DNA of 64,000 nucleotides, from assembly GCF_900129445.1 (NCBI RefSeq), contig NZ_FQVT01000002.1:1-64000 (forward strand), read 5' to 3'. The notes below the pieces were generated by a model. The model had not been told where the DNA came from. It ran no database searches and saw only the letters and a list, made by a program, of their open reading frames with translations. Below are positions 52,029 through 61,894 of this stretch, one piece after another (positions within the stretch are counted from its first letter, which is position 1; each line of letters opens with the position of its first letter). The DNA is from Salegentibacter echinorum (GTDB lineage: Bacteria > Bacteroidota > Bacteroidia > Flavobacteriales > Flavobacteriaceae). The position numbers and the translations under genes are program-made.

Positions 52029-54326
52029 TTATCCTTTTACAGGCTTCACTTCTTCAGCCTTTAAATGTTCAGCAAAAAAGCCCATCATGGCTTTATACAA
52101 GTCTAACCTGCTTTCTTCTTTTGCAAATCCGTGGCCTTCGTCATATTTCACCATATAAGGCACTTTTACTCCTTTTTCACGTAGTGTTTTCACAATCTGG
52201 TCGGCTTCATTGATGTTTACCCGAGGATCATTTGCTCCCTGCACCACAAACAACGGATTTTTAATCTTATCCACCTGCAAGGCCGGGGAAATTTCATCCA
52301 TAATCTTTTTTTCCTCAGGATTATTCGGGTTGTACCAAATTTTATATAAAAGTTCGCGGTATTTCTCCCAATATGGCGGAATGGTTTCCATAAAGGTGTT
52401 TAAGTTGCTTACGCCTACGTAATCTACTCCGCAAGCGTACTTATCTGGCGTTTTGGTCATCCCTCGCAATACGGCATATCCGCCGTGACTACCACCATAA
52501 ATAGCAACCCGATCTTCGTCTATCCAGCCCTGTTCCACAACATAATCAACGCCGTCTTCCACATCGTCCATGGCTTTACGTCCTATTTGACCAAAACCGG
52601 CCTTTAGGAATTTTTTTCCGTATCCTCCAGAAATTCTAAAATTAACGTGCAATGTAGCGTATCCCCTACTGGCAAAAAGCTGCGCTTCGGGATTAAAGCC
52701 CCAGCGGTCCCGAATACCTTGTGGCCCCCCGTGCGGGTTCACAATTAAAGGTACGCGCTGTCCTTCCTTATAATTATGGGGCAGTGTAATGTAACCGTGC
52801 AGATCTAAACCATCCCTACTTTTAAAGCTAATAGGCTTCATACTGGCCATATCTTCAGCTTTTAGTTGGGGCAATAACTTGTATAATAAAGTTACTTCGT
52901 TTTTCTCCACATCGTATAGATAGTATTCCCCAACAATTTTATCGCTGGTCACCGCCACCATATATTTAGATTCATCATCGGTTTTTCCTACCGTAAAGAA
53001 TTGCTTTTCCCCAAATTCCTGCTGTAGTCTGTTATAAATCTTTTTATAGGTATCACTCACCGGAACCACTACGGTTTTTTCACCGGTATAAGAAAAATAG
53101 TCAATTTCGTAATTGCGTTTTTTGGAAAGCGAAAGTCCCGAAACATCAAAAGTGTCGTTACTAAAAACAGTCTTTATCTTTTCGTTCCTTTTTAGATCGT
53201 AAAGTTGGATCTCTATCTTGTCGTCTTCCAAATTGGAGACTACATAAGCATCATCTGGATTATCGCTATTCGGATTAAAGGAAGAAATGCCAAAAGTATC
53301 TCCAAATTCGGTAAGTTTTACGCGCTTAAACTCGCCATCAATATTATAAAGCAATTCGGTGTTTACACCATCTACAATTCGGCTTATGGCGCGTAGGTTT
53401 CCTTTGCGGTCAAAGTCATAACCAGCTACCGGCGGGTCGCCTTCCTGTACCGTGTATAATTTAGTAACTTCACCCGTATTAATGTTAAGTCGGTAAGGTT
53501 CTTCCTGCTGCAAATTATCCTTGTTCATTTGAACGATAATATGATCTTCATCTTCCTTTAAACGCTCAAGAATATTCACCCGAACGCCTTCAAAAGGAGT
53601 AAGTTCATTGTCATTTTCGCCGGTAATATCCACTCCAAATACGTGGTAGTTTTCGTTACCGCCTTTATCCTGAAGATATAAAATTCGGCTATTATTTGCC
53701 CAGGAAAAACCTCTTATTAGATCTTCCTCCTGTTTCTTTAAAAGCGTTTCTTTTTGGGTGGCGGTTTCTTTTAAATATAGGTCACGCTCTCCAGAATCCC
53801 TGCGCTTCATATAAGCAATATATTTTCCATCTGGAGATAGCTGAAATGCAAATGCTTTTGGGGTTTTAAAATAATCTTCTACCGAATATTTAAAATCGCC
53901 GGTTTCTTTTGCCGCGAGTTTATCCAATTCAGCTTCGCTGGATGGTAAATCTGTATTTCCTGGTTTCTTCTTCACTATCTTTCTCAATGTTAGTGGGTAC
54001 TCCTGTCCCATTTGTTTGTAAGTTCCGTCTATTCCATTTTCAGTTAAGGTACCGGTATAGGTCATTTTTAATTTCGCCGAAGTAATGGTCACGGTTTTCT
54101 CTTGCAAAATTACCGAATCCAGTTCGATTCCCGAAGCGCCCTGGGCAGGAACATCCAGTGTTGCTTCGTAGCTATCGCCAGCGGGAGAAATATTAAAGAT
54201 AAGTTCCATAGTGTTTCCCTGCACCTCTAAATTGCCGCTATAAGAGCCATTTAATTTCTGCGCCTTTACCGAAGCCGTAAGCAAAAGCACCACCAGCACG
54301 ATTGATGATTGAATTAGTTTTTTCAT
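52029..54326 (-). CDS. Secreted S9 family prolyl-oligopeptidase-like peptidase
   Basis: 765 aa with a signal peptide (MKKLIQSSIVLVVLLLTASVKA), so periplasmic or exported. After the signal is a DUF-like beta segment (about residues 25-120, LNGSYSGNLEVQGNTMELIF), then a seven-bladed beta-propeller and the alpha/beta-hydrolase domain. The catalytic Ser is in YGGSHGGYA (near residue 612), Asp in VVQGANDPRVN, His in YDEGHGF. The N-terminal extra domain is found in other Bacteroidota S9 peptidases. It cleaves peptides; exact specificity is unknown. Confidence 0.93.
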   Translation of the reverse strand: MKKLIQSSIVLVVLLLTASVKAQKLNGSYSGNLEVQGNTMELIFNISPAGDSYEATLDVPAQGASGIELDSVILQEKTVTITSAKLKMTYTGTLTENGIDGTYKQMGQEYPLTLRKIVKKKPGNTDLPSSEAELDKLAAKETGDFKYSVEDYFKTPKAFAFQLSPDGKYIAYMKRRDSGERDLYLKETATQKETLLKKQEEDLIRGFSWANNSRILYLQDKGGNENYHVFGVDITGENDNELTPFEGVRVNILERLKEDEDHIIVQMNKDNLQQEEPYRLNINTGEVTKLYTVQEGDPPVAGYDFDRKGNLRAISRIVDGVNTELLYNIDGEFKRVKLTEFGDTFGISSFNPNSDNPDDAYVVSNLEDDKIEIQLYDLKRNEKIKTVFSNDTFDVSGLSLSKKRNYEIDYFSYTGEKTVVVPVSDTYKKIYNRLQQEFGEKQFFTVGKTDDESKYMVAVTSDKIVGEYYLYDVEKNEVTLLYKLLPQLKAEDMASMKPISFKSRDGLDLHGYITLPHNYKEGQRVPLIVNPHGGPQGIRDRWGFNPEAQLFASRGYATLHVNFRISGGYGKKFLKAGFGQIGRKAMDDVEDGVDYVVEQGWIDEDRVAIYGGSHGGYAVLRGMTKTPDKYACGVDYVGVSNLNTFMETIPPYWEKYRELLYKIWYNPNNPEEKKIMDEISPALQVDKIKNPLFVVQGANDPRVNINEADQIVKTLREKGVKVPYMVKYDEGHGFAKEESRLDLYKAMMGFFAEHLKAEEVKPVKG

Positions 54327-54470
54327 AATTTGTTTGGTTTATACCAATATTAGTTGAAAAATATATAATTCGTTACAACCAATGCTGTATTAAAGTTTAT
54401 TTTGTGTAATTATACTCAAGATCAAAATGTGCAATGCTGGCAAACTTTTACAAAAAACAAGCGTTTCAAA

Positions 54471-55253
54471 CTACTTTAATTTCTGACAGTCCGGACAAAA
54501 ATAAGTAGTTCTGCCAATCACTTTGGTTTGTTGAATCTTTCCATTCTTCCGGGGACATTCGGCATCTTTTTCCCGCACCGGGGTTAAATAGGTTTTTGGT
54601 AATTTTTCACCTTCAATTCGCGCTTCCTTTACGGTCTCCAAAACCTTCTCGATCTCTTTATAAATGCAGGATTTCTTCTTTTCAGTTAAGTTATTTACCT
54701 TAGTATTAGGATGAACTTTACACTGATACAAAACCTCATCGGCATATAAGTTCCCAATGCCGGCTATGAGTTTTTGATTCATCAGCAAGCCTTTGATGCT
54801 GCCCTTTTTACTCTCTAAAATATTCAAAAACTCATCCTCTTTTAGCACAAGAGCATCTGTACCAATTTGATGTTCTTTTTTAAATTGAGTCAGGTTTTCT
54901 GCCAGGTACAATTTTGCAAACTTCCGCGGACAGGTAAAAGAAACCCTGGAATGGTCCTGAAATGTCAAGGTAAGTTGGGCATACTTTGGCGTTTCCTCGT
55001 GCTGGTAGAATTCTAACTTACCGGTCATTCCAAAATGCAGCACCAAACCGCCATTTTTAGCTAATTTCAGAAATAAATATTTTCCCAATCGCTCCGAGGC
55101 TTCAAACTCGTTGTCTAACAAGCTATCTTCAAACTGCGTTTTTGGAGACTGAAATATTTTTTTATCTCCGGTCTCCACCTTTATAATCTTTTTATGCAAG
55201 ATCGTAGCGTCGGCATATTTCTTTTGATAAGCAACTTCGGGTAGTTCTGGCAT
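54471..55253 (-). CDS. Fpg/Nei-family DNA glycosylase with an altered zinc finger
   Basis: Excises oxidised bases and cuts the strand. The protein is 260 aa. The catalytic N-terminus MPELPEV (Pro2, Glu3) is intact, as are the H2TH region (LLMNQKLIAGIGNLYADEVLY) and the beta-F loop lysine area GKYLFLKL. The C-terminal zinc finger has C233, C253 and C256 at normal spacing, but the second cysteine of the CX2C-X16-CX2C pattern is Lys236 (CPRK). With one zinc ligand missing the finger may bind weakly or use another ligand. MutM (8-oxoguanine) or Nei (pyrimidines) preference cannot be decided. Confidence 0.88.
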   Translation of the reverse strand: MPELPEVAYQKKYADATILHKKIIKVETGDKKIFQSPKTQFEDSLLDNEFEASERLGKYLFLKLAKNGGLVLHFGMTGKLEFYQHEETPKYAQLTLTFQDHSRVSFTCPRKFAKLYLAENLTQFKKEHQIGTDALVLKEDEFLNILESKKGSIKGLLMNQKLIAGIGNLYADEVLYQCKVHPNTKVNNLTEKKKSCIYKEIEKVLETVKEARIEGEKLPKTYLTPVREKDAECPRKNGKIQQTKVIGRTTYFCPDCQKLK

Positions 55254-55486
55254 GTTTTTTAATTTTTCGGTTTGACTTTTTAGTCTTCTATCATCATCGT
55301 GAGGACGAAGGAGATGGCGATTTGTGATTATGGGTTAAAATTATCAATGTTTCAGTTAAAAAACTATGAATAAATAATATATTTCAATTAATATCGGGCT
55401 TTTGTTTCTGCTATTACTTCTGAAGAAATCACTAAGGTTCTTCTATAAACCTAATTACCTTGAACTTTGAATCTTGTACTTTGAAT

Positions 55487-56563
55487 TTAGAAAAGTTTCA
55501 TCTGTCCATTTTTAAATTCTTCGTGCAAATCGCAATTAAGCACTGTGCGTTCCCTTCCTTTTAAATATTTTGCTTTGGCAATTTTAAATTGTTGCGCTAC
55601 CTGACTTGCAAATTCCCCCTCGCCTTTCATTCGAGTGCCAAATCGGCTGTCGTTTAAACTTCCGCCGTGCAGACTTTCTATTTGATGCAACACCTTATCT
55701 GCCCTGTCTGGCATTGTTTTTTTAATCCAATCTCTGAAAATCCCACCTATCGCGCCGTTTAATCGCACTATGGTATAACCCACACCTAAAGCGCCCCGTT
55801 CTGAAACTTCTTTAACCAAAGGCATAATTTCGTGGGAATTAATCGATGGGATTATTGGTGCCATCATAACACTTACCGGAATATTTGCTTCAGAAAGCTT
55901 TTCTATAGTTTCCAGTCGCTTTTTAATGCTGGCCGTTCTGGGTTCTAAAATCCGTCGGGTTTCTTCTGATAAAGAGGTGACCGAAAGATTTACATGCACT
56001 AAATTGTCCTGTGCCAGCTCCCGTAAGATATCAAGGTCGCGCTGCACCAGTGCATTTTTAGTAATGATTCCCACCCGATGCCTGTATTTTAAAAAAGTTT
56101 GAAGAAGTTTTCGAGTGATTTTCAACTTTTTCTCTATGGGCTGGTAGCAATCTGTATTTCCGGAAAGCACAATAGGGCTGGCTTCCCATCGCGCACTGCT
56201 TAACTTCTTTTCCAGAAGTTCTACCGCATTTCTTTTTACCAGGATTTTCTGTTCAAAATCAAGCCCGGCACCATAGCCCCAATACTCATGGGAATTCCTG
56301 GCATAGCAATAAATACAGCCGTGCTCGCATCCCTGGTAGGGGTTTAAAGAATAATTCATTCCCACATCGGGACTATTTACCTTATTTACGATGGTTTTAG
56401 GGAAAGTATCTATAAGCGATGTTTTGGAACTTTGTGCTTCCTCTCCTTCCGAAGCACAATAGTTAAGAAAATCGTCCCTAAGCTCGTGACTATGTTCAAA
56501 AAAACGATTGTGCACCTTTTTTTGAGCGCCTCGACCTTTTATGTGATTTTTAGCATTGGACAT
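55487..56563 (-). CDS. PA0069-family radical SAM protein
   Basis: 358 aa. The [4Fe-4S] motif CX3CX2C is at C79, C83 and C86 in YQGCEHGCIYCYARNSHEYW, followed by GAGLDFEQKILVK, hallmarks of the PA0069/Rv2578c group related to spore photoproduct lyase. The downstream barrel includes LSGNTDCYQPIEKKLKITR and the C-terminal family part. The cellular role is not known; a DNA-repair-type reaction has been suggested from the fold. It lies near the Fpg gene on the same strand, 233 bp away. Confidence 0.92.
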   Translation of the reverse strand: MSNAKNHIKGRGAQKKVHNRFFEHSHELRDDFLNYCASEGEEAQSSKTSLIDTFPKTIVNKVNSPDVGMNYSLNPYQGCEHGCIYCYARNSHEYWGYGAGLDFEQKILVKRNAVELLEKKLSSARWEASPIVLSGNTDCYQPIEKKLKITRKLLQTFLKYRHRVGIITKNALVQRDLDILRELAQDNLVHVNLSVTSLSEETRRILEPRTASIKKRLETIEKLSEANIPVSVMMAPIIPSINSHEIMPLVKEVSERGALGVGYTIVRLNGAIGGIFRDWIKKTMPDRADKVLHQIESLHGGSLNDSRFGTRMKGEGEFASQVAQQFKIAKAKYLKGRERTVLNCDLHEEFKNGQMKLF

Positions 56564-56710
56564 AAAAAAACTTTGAGATGTGTTGCAACCTCAAAGTTAA
56601 TTTATTTAGTGGATCTTTTCCTAATTTTAGGATTTTATCCTGTTTATTTTTATAGATGTCTGGTTAAAACAAAAATAAATAGCAAACTTTCTTTTATAGC
56701 AGGGTTTGAA

Positions 56711-56872
56711 AGCGATTTCATAATTACTCCCTTGCTATTTGAAACCATTAAAAAAAGAGTTAGTTGAGCGATGTTATTTCTGAAAAATAAAGGTTTTCAT
56801 TTTGTTATAGTTGAGTCTTGTCTCTTTTTTCTTGCAGCGGAGCGATCTTGGTTCTTTAACCGGACAATAGTG
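56711..56872. repeat. Dispersed non-coding repeat, copy B
   Basis: Matches 16,074-16,231 over about 160 bp in the same order of blocks and ends two bases before the stop codon of the next gene (56,875). Flanking 56,564-56,710 holds nothing else recognisable. Confidence 0.55.
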
Positions 56873-56874
56873 AT

Positions 56875-58689
56875 TTATTTCAAAGCTTTTTCCATTTCTT
56901 CCTTTCCACCAACCACAGGAATTTCGATATGAGTTTCATCAAGGTCTATGGTGAGTTCGGTGCCGGGCTCGGGCAACAGCGTAAATTTATTATCACTGGA
57001 AAAAATCATCAGTGCAATTTGTTGCCCGGCTGGTATCACCTGGTCGTCCGGATTTAAATCGAAAGATAACTCATAGAATTTACCCGGCTCTAGGGGTTCA
57101 CTTTCAGTTAAGGATTTATAATTCTGCGGATCTGCCCAACCTCTTGTGATAATATTATCGGTTATCTTGGCATTTTTATTGGAATTCCAGGGCAGGGAAA
57201 CCATCCATACCGAAAGGTTTGCCGCCGGTTTACTACTTGCTAGTTTAATTTTTAAAGTTGAAAGCCCCGAAAGATGCAAATCTTCTTTTAATATAGGTGT
57301 TGCAAACAACAAACGATGTGGAGAGCTATCCAGCTGGGCCAGGGAATCTGCCGAAAAACTTCGGTCATCTATAAAAGTCTGCTTCCCCTGATTTTTAGGC
57401 TTTTTGACGCTAAGTTTTCCTTTTTTCAAGCCGTCTTTTTGTAAGTATAAGGTAACATCCTCTGCATCAGGGTTTGGATAATTTGCATAGGCTGTCGGAT
57501 TTTGGGGATCGTCATCTTCTCGCACAATATAAGCTTTTGGCCCCTTTTCAATGTCATTATCTATTCCGAAGAGATATTTGGTGAACCACTTATTCATCAT
57601 GGAAACCGGTGGCGGACCGCCGTGACCGTATTGATGATAATAAATCTTTACGGGCAGGCCTTTTTCTTCCGCAGCTTTATAAATACGGTAACTATGCTCT
57701 GGCATTACATTCCAATCGTTAAATCCGTGCGACATAAACAAGGCTGCCTGCATAGGCTCCATATCGTTCAAATAATCCCGACCGGCCCAAAATTCATTAT
57801 AATCGCCGGTTTGTCTGTCTATACCCTGACTTATCTCGATATCACGGTACAAAGAATCGGCATAAGCGCGTTTGGACTCATCTCCACTATGAATAAAATT
57901 GTACAATACATCTACATCTTCCCCTAAATAACCACCCGGCGAACGCACCAACCCGTTGGAGCGATAATAGTGATAATAGGAGGTATTTGGTGCAACAGGA
58001 ATAATAGCTTCCAGACCTTCAACGCCTGTTGTGGCGGCTGCCAGCGGAAGCGTTCCATTATAGGAAGTTCCTGTCATTCCCACTTTTCCGGTGGTCCAAT
58101 AAGCCTCTACCTCTTCGTCACCGTAAGGAGTTTTGTAGCCTTTTGCCCGGCCGTTAAGCCAATCTATCACGGCTTTGGGTGCGAGAGACTCGTTATCTCC
58201 TCCCACAGTTGGCGAGCCTTGTGAAAGTCCTGTTCCCGGCGATGAAGAATGAACAACAATATACCCGCGTGGCACCCATGTATTTATTTTTGAATTGGAA
58301 ATAATTGGTCGCTCCCCTACCCTGGTCACCGATGGATGCACAATTCCTTTTCCCTGTTCTCCCAATTCGTGGTGTACATCGTGAAAAGCACCTTCTACAT
58401 TTGGGGCAACCCCTGCAAAGTACGGACTGGACTCATAAACTACAGGAAGTTTTAAATCTTCGGTTTCGGTTTGTTTGGGCCTGGTTACAGCTACGTGCAT
58501 CCTGTCTGGCATGCCATCGCCATCGGTATCAAAAGTAGTTTCCACCCATAGATCTTCGCGAATCCAATCGTCGGGGTTATTAAATGCAGGAACAATTTGT
58601 GCTTCCCCGTTCTCAAAAACAGGTTTAACCTTTTCCTGGGCACTTACCGTAAAAGTGCAAAGGAATATTAATAATAGATATCTTTTCAT
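56875..58689 (-). CDS. Secreted X-Pro dipeptidyl-peptidase-like hydrolase (S15/CocE family)
   Basis: 604 aa with a signal peptide (MKRYLLLIFLCTFTVSAQ). Alpha/beta-hydrolase with nucleophile S209 in GTSYNG, Asp in FMSHGFNDWNV and His in YHQYGHGGPP. A C-terminal jelly-roll (about residues 440-590, LHLSGLSTLKIKLASSKPAA) is typical of the X-Pro/CocE group. It probably cleaves X-Pro dipeptides from peptides in the periplasm; an esterase function of the same fold is possible. It is first of a minus-strand row of unrelated genes. Confidence 0.9.
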   Translation of the reverse strand: MKRYLLLIFLCTFTVSAQEKVKPVFENGEAQIVPAFNNPDDWIREDLWVETTFDTDGDGMPDRMHVAVTRPKQTETEDLKLPVVYESSPYFAGVAPNVEGAFHDVHHELGEQGKGIVHPSVTRVGERPIISNSKINTWVPRGYIVVHSSSPGTGLSQGSPTVGGDNESLAPKAVIDWLNGRAKGYKTPYGDEEVEAYWTTGKVGMTGTSYNGTLPLAAATTGVEGLEAIIPVAPNTSYYHYYRSNGLVRSPGGYLGEDVDVLYNFIHSGDESKRAYADSLYRDIEISQGIDRQTGDYNEFWAGRDYLNDMEPMQAALFMSHGFNDWNVMPEHSYRIYKAAEEKGLPVKIYYHQYGHGGPPPVSMMNKWFTKYLFGIDNDIEKGPKAYIVREDDDPQNPTAYANYPNPDAEDVTLYLQKDGLKKGKLSVKKPKNQGKQTFIDDRSFSADSLAQLDSSPHRLLFATPILKEDLHLSGLSTLKIKLASSKPAANLSVWMVSLPWNSNKNAKITDNIITRGWADPQNYKSLTESEPLEPGKFYELSFDLNPDDQVIPAGQQIALMIFSSDNKFTLLPEPGTELTIDLDETHIEIPVVGGKEEMEKALK

Positions 58690-58750
58690 AGTATTGGATT
58701 AGTTCAATTGATGACAGATTTTTTTCAGAAACAAACTTGATAGGTTTGAT

Positions 58751-59533
58751 TTACTTCCCCGGAAAATCGGCTTTGCGTTTGTTTAAAAATGCTGAAGTTC
58801 CTTCTTTGAAATCCTGGGTCGAAAAAGAATTTCCAAATTCATCTTTTTCAACTTCAAAGCCATTAACCCCAGCTTCAAAATTTGCGTTAATCGCCCTAAT
58901 AGCAGCGGTAACCGCAACCGGGGAGTTTTTCATGATTTTTCCTGCAAAATCTTCAGCAAAATCTATTAATTCTTCCTGTTCACACACGTGATTAACCAGG
59001 TTGTACTGTAAAGCCTGGTTGGCGTCTATCATTCCCGCGGTAAGAATCATTTCCATAGCGCGACCTTTTCCTACTAATTCTGGTAAACGCTGTGTACCTC
59101 CATATCCAGGGATTAAGCCCAAAGACGTCTCGGGGAGACCCATTTTCGCGTTATCGCTGGCCACTCTAAAATGGGTTGCCATTGCTAATTCAAGACCGCC
59201 ACCAAGTGCAAATCCATTAATTGCTGCTATCACCGGCTTTGGAAAGTGGGCAACAAAATCGAACAACTTCGCCTGACCTTCAGCAGCCAATTCCCTGCCC
59301 TCTTGCGCAGAAAATTCTGAAAATTCACTTATATCTGCACCGGCCACAAAGGCTTTTTCGCCACTTCCCGTAAGAATCACAACCTTTACCGCTTCATCTT
59401 CTTTAGCCTCGGCAAATGCCTGGTGCAACTCTTCTATAGTGTCCCGGTTTAAAGCATTTAATTTTTTAGGACGATCTATTGTGATTTGCAATATTCCATC
59501 ATTATTTTCGGTTAAAATATTTTCAAATTCCAT
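58751..59533 (-). CDS. Enoyl-CoA hydratase/isomerase family protein
   Basis: 260-aa crotonase-fold enzyme. The CoA oxyanion-hole segments GSGEKAFVAGADISEF and NGFALGGGLELAMATHFRVA are clear, and the catalytic Glu pair lies in LPETSLGLIPGYGGTQRLP. This pattern fits a short-chain enoyl-CoA hydratase of fatty-acid or butyryl-CoA metabolism (paaF/crt-like). No other beta-oxidation gene is nearby, so the pathway is open. Confidence 0.92.
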   Translation of the reverse strand: MEFENILTENNDGILQITIDRPKKLNALNRDTIEELHQAFAEAKEDEAVKVVILTGSGEKAFVAGADISEFSEFSAQEGRELAAEGQAKLFDFVAHFPKPVIAAINGFALGGGLELAMATHFRVASDNAKMGLPETSLGLIPGYGGTQRLPELVGKGRAMEMILTAGMIDANQALQYNLVNHVCEQEELIDFAEDFAGKIMKNSPVAVTAAIRAINANFEAGVNGFEVEKDEFGNSFSTQDFKEGTSAFLNKRKADFPGK

Positions 59534-59560
59534 TCTATATTTTTTTTAATTATTGTTCTG

Positions 59561-61015
59561 TTATTTCGGAAAACGCAGCTTAAAGGTAGTGCCTTTTCCC
59601 CGCTTTGACGTAAAGGTAATATTTCCATTATAAGTTTCTACAATATTCTTTACCATTCCCAGCCCAAGCCCCATGCCACTATTTTTTGTTGTAAATTTAG
59701 GCTCAAACACCTTAGCTATATTTTCTTCGGAAATCCCCGAACCATTATCTGAAATAATCACGCAAACGTAGGTTTCTTCTTCGTGAATGCTTACCATAAT
59801 CCTCGGATTATCCTGATTTTCCATAGCCTGAATAGCGTTTTTTACCAAATTGGTAATTACCCTTATAAGCTGGGTGCGATCAAACTTGGCCAGTATTTCT
59901 TCTTTTTCGCTACTAAACTGAATGTAATCTTCATTAAAAATATCCAGCGCCAGTTTTACTATTTTGGGTACATTAAGCAGTTCACTTTGTTGCGCGGGCA
60001 TTTTTGCAAAGTTCGAAAAAGCAGCAGCTATAGAGCTCATGGTATCAATTTGATTAATAAGAATGCTGGCATATTCTGCCACTTTTTGCTCAATTTCGGG
60101 ATCATTTTTATCAAAATTGCGTTCAAAACTTTGTACGCTTAAACGCATTGGGGTTAATGGGTTTTTAATCTCATGCGCTACCTGTTTTGCCATCTCACGC
60201 CAGGCCTGTTCCCGCTCCCCGGCGGCGAGTTGCACGGCACTTTCCTCCAGTTCGTCTATCATACTATTGTAAGCCGCCACCAGGGTGTAAATTTCTTCGG
60301 AAGCATTGGTTATCTGGATCTTCTGGTTCCGTTTATCCAACCGGGTTTCGGTAATTTTTTCAGAAATAATTTTAAGGGATTTCGTGATGTACTTAGAGAG
60401 AAAATAGGAGAGAAATATAGCGATAACCAGCATAAATAAATACACCTCGCCCATGCGCATCAAAAAATTATTGAGGTCGCGGTTTAACACACTATCATCT
60501 TGCAGATAGGGCAAATAAAGGATTGCCAAAGGCTTAAATTTTCCGTCGGTAATATAGGTGTAAGAAGACTGGAACTTTTGATCGTTCACTTCCTTCTTCT
60601 CAATGACACGTTTTTTGGAAGAACGTTCCAGCTTTTTGAGAATATTTTTATCTAAAAAAGAATTGGTGGTATCCCTAAAGAATGAGGGATCAGATTTCAA
60701 TAGCAGGCGACCATCCAGTCCATAAATATTAATTTGCATTTCATGAACCTGGGCCATCTCGTGAATGCGGTTCCTTTCTCTAAAGATTTTATCTATATTT
60801 TCGGTATTTACCAGGTAGGTAGTGCTGGCCAAAACAAATTTAATATTCTCTCTAATTGCCTGCTCCTTGCGCTCTAAACGTTCCCGGTGATAATTTTCCG
60901 CCTCGTGTTTGTACTGAAAAACAGTAATTCCCACAATTAAGATTGAAGCTCCAAAGACCAAGAGGATCATGGAAATAAAAATACGGGTGCGTAAGGAAAG
61001 TTTTGAAAGCTTCAT
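59561..61015 (-). CDS. Membrane sensor histidine kinase
   Basis: 484 aa from the ATG at 61,015 (MKLSKLSLRT); a GTG nine codons earlier is the other option. Membrane helices at about residues 8-32 and 188-212 enclose a periplasmic sensor domain. A HAMP linker (about 212-265) follows, then HisKA with phosphorylated H281 in VAHEIKNPLTPMR, and a GHKL ATPase with the N box NLVKNAIQAM and G boxes DNGSGISE and GMGLGLGMVKNIVE. The NPLTPMRLS phrase is common in NtrY-like kinases. No response regulator is next to it, so it is an orphan kinase. It lies 36 bp behind hemJ. Confidence 0.92.
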   Translation of the reverse strand: MKLSKLSLRTRIFISMILLVFGASILIVGITVFQYKHEAENYHRERLERKEQAIRENIKFVLASTTYLVNTENIDKIFRERNRIHEMAQVHEMQINIYGLDGRLLLKSDPSFFRDTTNSFLDKNILKKLERSSKKRVIEKKEVNDQKFQSSYTYITDGKFKPLAILYLPYLQDDSVLNRDLNNFLMRMGEVYLFMLVIAIFLSYFLSKYITKSLKIISEKITETRLDKRNQKIQITNASEEIYTLVAAYNSMIDELEESAVQLAAGEREQAWREMAKQVAHEIKNPLTPMRLSVQSFERNFDKNDPEIEQKVAEYASILINQIDTMSSIAAAFSNFAKMPAQQSELLNVPKIVKLALDIFNEDYIQFSSEKEEILAKFDRTQLIRVITNLVKNAIQAMENQDNPRIMVSIHEEETYVCVIISDNGSGISEENIAKVFEPKFTTKNSGMGLGLGMVKNIVETYNGNITFTSKRGKGTTFKLRFPK

Positions 61016-61051
61016 TGCAAACAATTTAAGCAAATATCGCACCAGTTCCCA

Positions 61052-61603
61052 TTAAGCATTAGGATTCCTGGCTCGAATTCGTTTATAGACCTTAACGCCA
61101 AGCATAAGCATCCCGGCCAGTAGAAAAATACCAATAACGCCATAAATCCAATTGAAGGAATCTCGTAAAATCACCAAGAAGATTACTGCAAAAAGGATTA
61201 GGGTAGAAACCTCGTTCCACAGGCGCATTTTATTGGAACTCCATTTTACAATATCGTTCTGTAAATCTTTAAAAATAAAATGATTTTTTATGTGATAAGC
61301 ATACAAAAGTAACACAAATCCCAATTTCACGTGCATCCAGCCTTGCGAGAGCCAACCCGGTGATAAATAAAGCATTAAAAACGCAAATAAACTGGCAAGA
61401 ATAGCCGATGGCCAGGTAATAATAGTCCACAGTCTTTTGGTCATTAGTTTTAACTGGGTGCTTAAAATTTCATTTTCTGGTTCTGGCTTTTTTGTGGCCT
61501 CAATATGATAAATAAAAAGTCGTGGGATATAGAAAAGCCCCGCGAACCAGGTGATGACAAAAATTAAATGTAAAGCTTTTATATACTGGTAATATTCTAT
61601 CAC
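61052..61603 (-). CDS. hemJ: Protoporphyrinogen oxidase HemJ
   Basis: Oxidises protoporphyrinogen IX in haem synthesis. The protein is 183 aa with four to five membrane helices. The conserved His in IKALHLIFVITWFAGLFYIP near residue 12, the second in MHVKLGFVLLLYAYH and the family phrase RLFIYH identify HemJ (UPF0093). The start is GTG at 61,603, three bases after the stop codon of toxin gene 1, so hemJ is probably read through from the toxin-antitoxin promoter. The conserved C-terminal NP(N) ending is present (ARNPNA). Confidence 0.9.
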   Translation of the reverse strand: MIEYYQYIKALHLIFVITWFAGLFYIPRLFIYHIEATKKPEPENEILSTQLKLMTKRLWTIITWPSAILASLFAFLMLYLSPGWLSQGWMHVKLGFVLLLYAYHIKNHFIFKDLQNDIVKWSSNKMRLWNEVSTLILFAVIFLVILRDSFNWIYGVIGIFLLAGMLMLGVKVYKRIRARNPNA

Positions 61604-61606
61604 GAA

Positions 61607-61894
61607 TTATGGTTTTTTAATGGGATTTTGATGGGTATTGAAAACACTCTGAATTAAGATATCGTTTCTGAAGATTCTATAGATAATAATATAAGGAAAT
61701 CTTCTTAACGGAACCTCTCTATATTTTTTTTTAGTTTCTGGAAACAGGAAAGGATTGGAGCTCAAAAGTTTAAATTCAGTATTAATTTCGTCTAAAAGCT
61801 CAAGTCCTAAATGCGTTTCTTTAGCGGAATACCAACTAAGGGCTTTATCAATTTCAAAGCTCGCGCGAGGGGAAATTATTATCTCAAAATCCAT
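61607..61894 (-). CDS. RelE/ParE-family toxin 1
   Basis: 95 aa from the ATG at 61,894 (MDFEIIISPRA); a GTG six codons earlier is possible, but the ATG overlapping the antitoxin stop by 11 bp is shared with the other two pairs. The RelE/ParE fold is seen in ISPRASFEIDKALSWYSAKE, the LLSSNPFLFPE segment and the end RRFPYIIIYRIFRNDILIQS, followed by VFNTHQNPIKKP. The family acts on ribosome-bound mRNA or on gyrase. Its antitoxin lies directly upstream. hemJ starts three bases downstream. Confidence 0.85.
   Translation of the reverse strand: MDFEIIISPRASFEIDKALSWYSAKETHLGLELLDEINTEFKLLSSNPFLFPETKKKYREVPLRRFPYIIIYRIFRNDILIQSVFNTHQNPIKKP

Noticed and set aside
56432-56767. 111-codon plus-strand frame crossing the start of the radical SAM gene
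   Set aside because: It overlaps the 5' end of a certain minus-strand gene and runs into the dispersed repeat; no family resemblance.
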